Origin: Candidatus Endomicrobium embiratermitis
GTDB taxonomy: Bacteria; Elusimicrobiota; Endomicrobiia; Endomicrobiales; Endomicrobiaceae
Direction of reading: 5' to 3'
Length of the DNA: 64,000 bases
NCBI GenBank assembly: GCA_009781315.1
Contig: WQYI01000007.1
Location: 27,826-91,825 of the forward strand
Shown here: positions 63,682 to 64,000 of the stretch, piece by piece
How positions within the stretch are numbered: position 1 is the stretch's first letter
Layout: each line of letters begins with the position of its first letter
Made by a program: the position numbers and the translations under genes
The notes under the pieces: model-generated
The model's input: only the letters and a program-made list of their open reading frames with translations
What the model was told of the DNA's origin: nothing
Database searches by the model: none

Positions 63682-63799
63682 GCTCACTACGTTCACTTCG
63701 AGATGCCCAGGATGCGGTTCCGGGGCGCTCACATCTCGCGCCCGCGGCAGACTCGTCCTCGTTATTCCTCGGACTGCCGCCCGCTCGGACATCTCTCCA
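63682..63799. repeat. GC-rich tRNA-associated element ahead of tRNA-Ser
   Basis: Plus strand CCGCTCGGACATCTCTCC occurs at 63664-63681 (end of tRNA-Ser) and again at 63781-63798, 117 bases apart. The DNA between forms hairpins (GGCAG..CTGCC, GCGGGCGC..GCGCCCCG) and contains GGAATAACGAGG, shared with the tRNA-Leu element. It would be transcribed ahead of the mature tRNA. Confidence 0.7.
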
Positions 63800-63829
63800 T
63801 TCTCTTCGTTCATTATTAGAAAGTTCAAA

Positions 63830-63859
63830 ATTATATCAAATATCGTTAACGCCGTTCAA
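63830..63859 (-). promoter_or_regulatory. Promoter of tRNA-Ser
   Basis: Minus strand: TTGAAC (63854-63859), 18-base spacer, TATAAT (63830-63835). It lies upstream of the tRNA-copy element, so the element is in the precursor transcript. Confidence 0.75.
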
Positions 63860-63917
63860 GCTCAAAATAAGCTTATTGAGTGAAAAATCTCAAACACATG
63901 TTAGACTAAATTACTAG

Positions 63918-63945
63918 AATAATTCTGTATAAAAACAGAATTATT
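63918..63945. promoter_or_regulatory. 11-base inverted repeat before the right-edge gene
   Basis: AATAATTCTGT and ACAGAATTATT, six bases apart, just ahead of the AAAAGGA ribosome site and overlapping TATAAA. Could be an operator or a leader hairpin. No T-run, so it is not an obvious terminator. Confidence 0.4.
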
Positions 63946-63958
63946 AAAAGGATTTAGC

Positions 63959-64000
63959 ATGCAATATGTAAAAAGCTTTTACGGACAAAGCAGGAAACAG
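63959..64000 (+). CDS. Start of a gene cut by the right edge
   Basis: ATG with AAAAGGA seven bases ahead, encoding MQYVKSFYGQSRKQ to the end. Too short to name. Confidence 0.5.
   Translation, partial: MQYVKSFYGQSRKQ

Noticed and set aside
63571..63828. An 85-codon reading frame containing MSERFKEVVLKT
   Set aside because: It is a translation of tRNA-Ser and its 5' element; this peptide is a well-known false gene call over tRNA-Ser.

Overview
The window looks like chromosomal DNA from a low-GC, Gram-negative (diderm) bacterium. Signs of an outer membrane are an autotransporter, a porin-like barrel, LpoB/COG3014-type lipoproteins and many signal peptides. The gene repertoire would suit Elusimicrobiota, perhaps the Endomicrobium lineage: HydF for an [FeFe] hydrogenase, ATP-type phosphofructokinase, a GH57 glycogen-branching enzyme beside a DUF4912 protein, a type IV pilin-like protein, and a murC-murB-ddl-ftsQ-ftsA-ftsZ cluster. 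That assignment is an inference from gene content and style, not a database match. There is no rRNA, transposase, prophage or CRISPR array.

Layout. 0-8.9 kb, all minus strand: hisC (cut by the left edge), pheA, then a tightly overlapping set tyrS / lpoB-like / COG3014 lipoprotein / LPP20-like / hydF, and pfkA with its own promoter. 9-14 kb: two membrane diguanylate cyclases and a secreted tandem SpoVG-like protein, tRNA-Pro(UGG), rdgB and rph. 14-20.5 kb: a Pmp-type autotransporter directly behind valS. 20.7-22.6 kb: a MATE exporter on the plus strand and tRNA-Leu(CAG). 22.6-27.8 kb, minus: pilin, three small secreted proteins, argC, rsmI and a GAF/HD-GYP protein. 27.8-30.4 kb: GH57 branching enzyme and DUF4912 protein. 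30.7-39.8 kb, plus: dprA, topA, xerC, an unknown gene, mgtA and a membrane protein that may be a truncated LTA-synthase-like protein. 39.9-49 kb, minus: the division and cell-wall cluster running queF, murC, murB, ddl, ftsQ, ftsA, ftsZ, pgeF, with a porin before it. 49.2-57.8 kb: a signalling block (two hybrid kinases, REC-HPt, REC-HD-GYP, FIST sensor). 57.9-63.5 kb: P2-type ATPase, a DUF1646-like transporter and an alpha/beta hydrolase. The right end carries tRNA-Ser(UGA) and the first codons of one more gene.

The most unusual content is not a gene. At least fourteen intergenic gaps hold short inverted-repeat elements, several of them with arms built from degenerate 7-base units. I see four arm families (GAAAGT, AATTAAC, GATGCAT, GGGAAG types). 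They sit directly against stop codons, often supply the stop codon and last residues of the upstream gene, and in places carry a shared edge such as TAACGACA or TAACGGC. Related units occur in frame inside valS and murB. A second element type has a double-palindrome plan, GTCATNCCG..CGGNATCCA then TGGATNCCG..CGGNATGAC. A third, GC-rich type sits at tRNA-Leu and tRNA-Ser, in each case with a repeated piece of the tRNA. Together they suggest several generations of small mobile or RNA-level elements shaping gene ends in this genome.

Functionally, the window combines cell-envelope assembly (mur/fts genes, LpoB-like protein, autotransporter, porin), c-di-GMP and phosphorelay signalling (two GGDEF proteins with intact inhibitory sites, two HD-GYP phosphodiesterases, two hybrid kinases), amino-acid synthesis (hisC, pheA, argC), glycogen and glycolysis (branching enzyme, pfkA), DNA topology and uptake (topA, xerC, dprA) and ion transport (mgtA, P2 ATPase, DUF1646-like).
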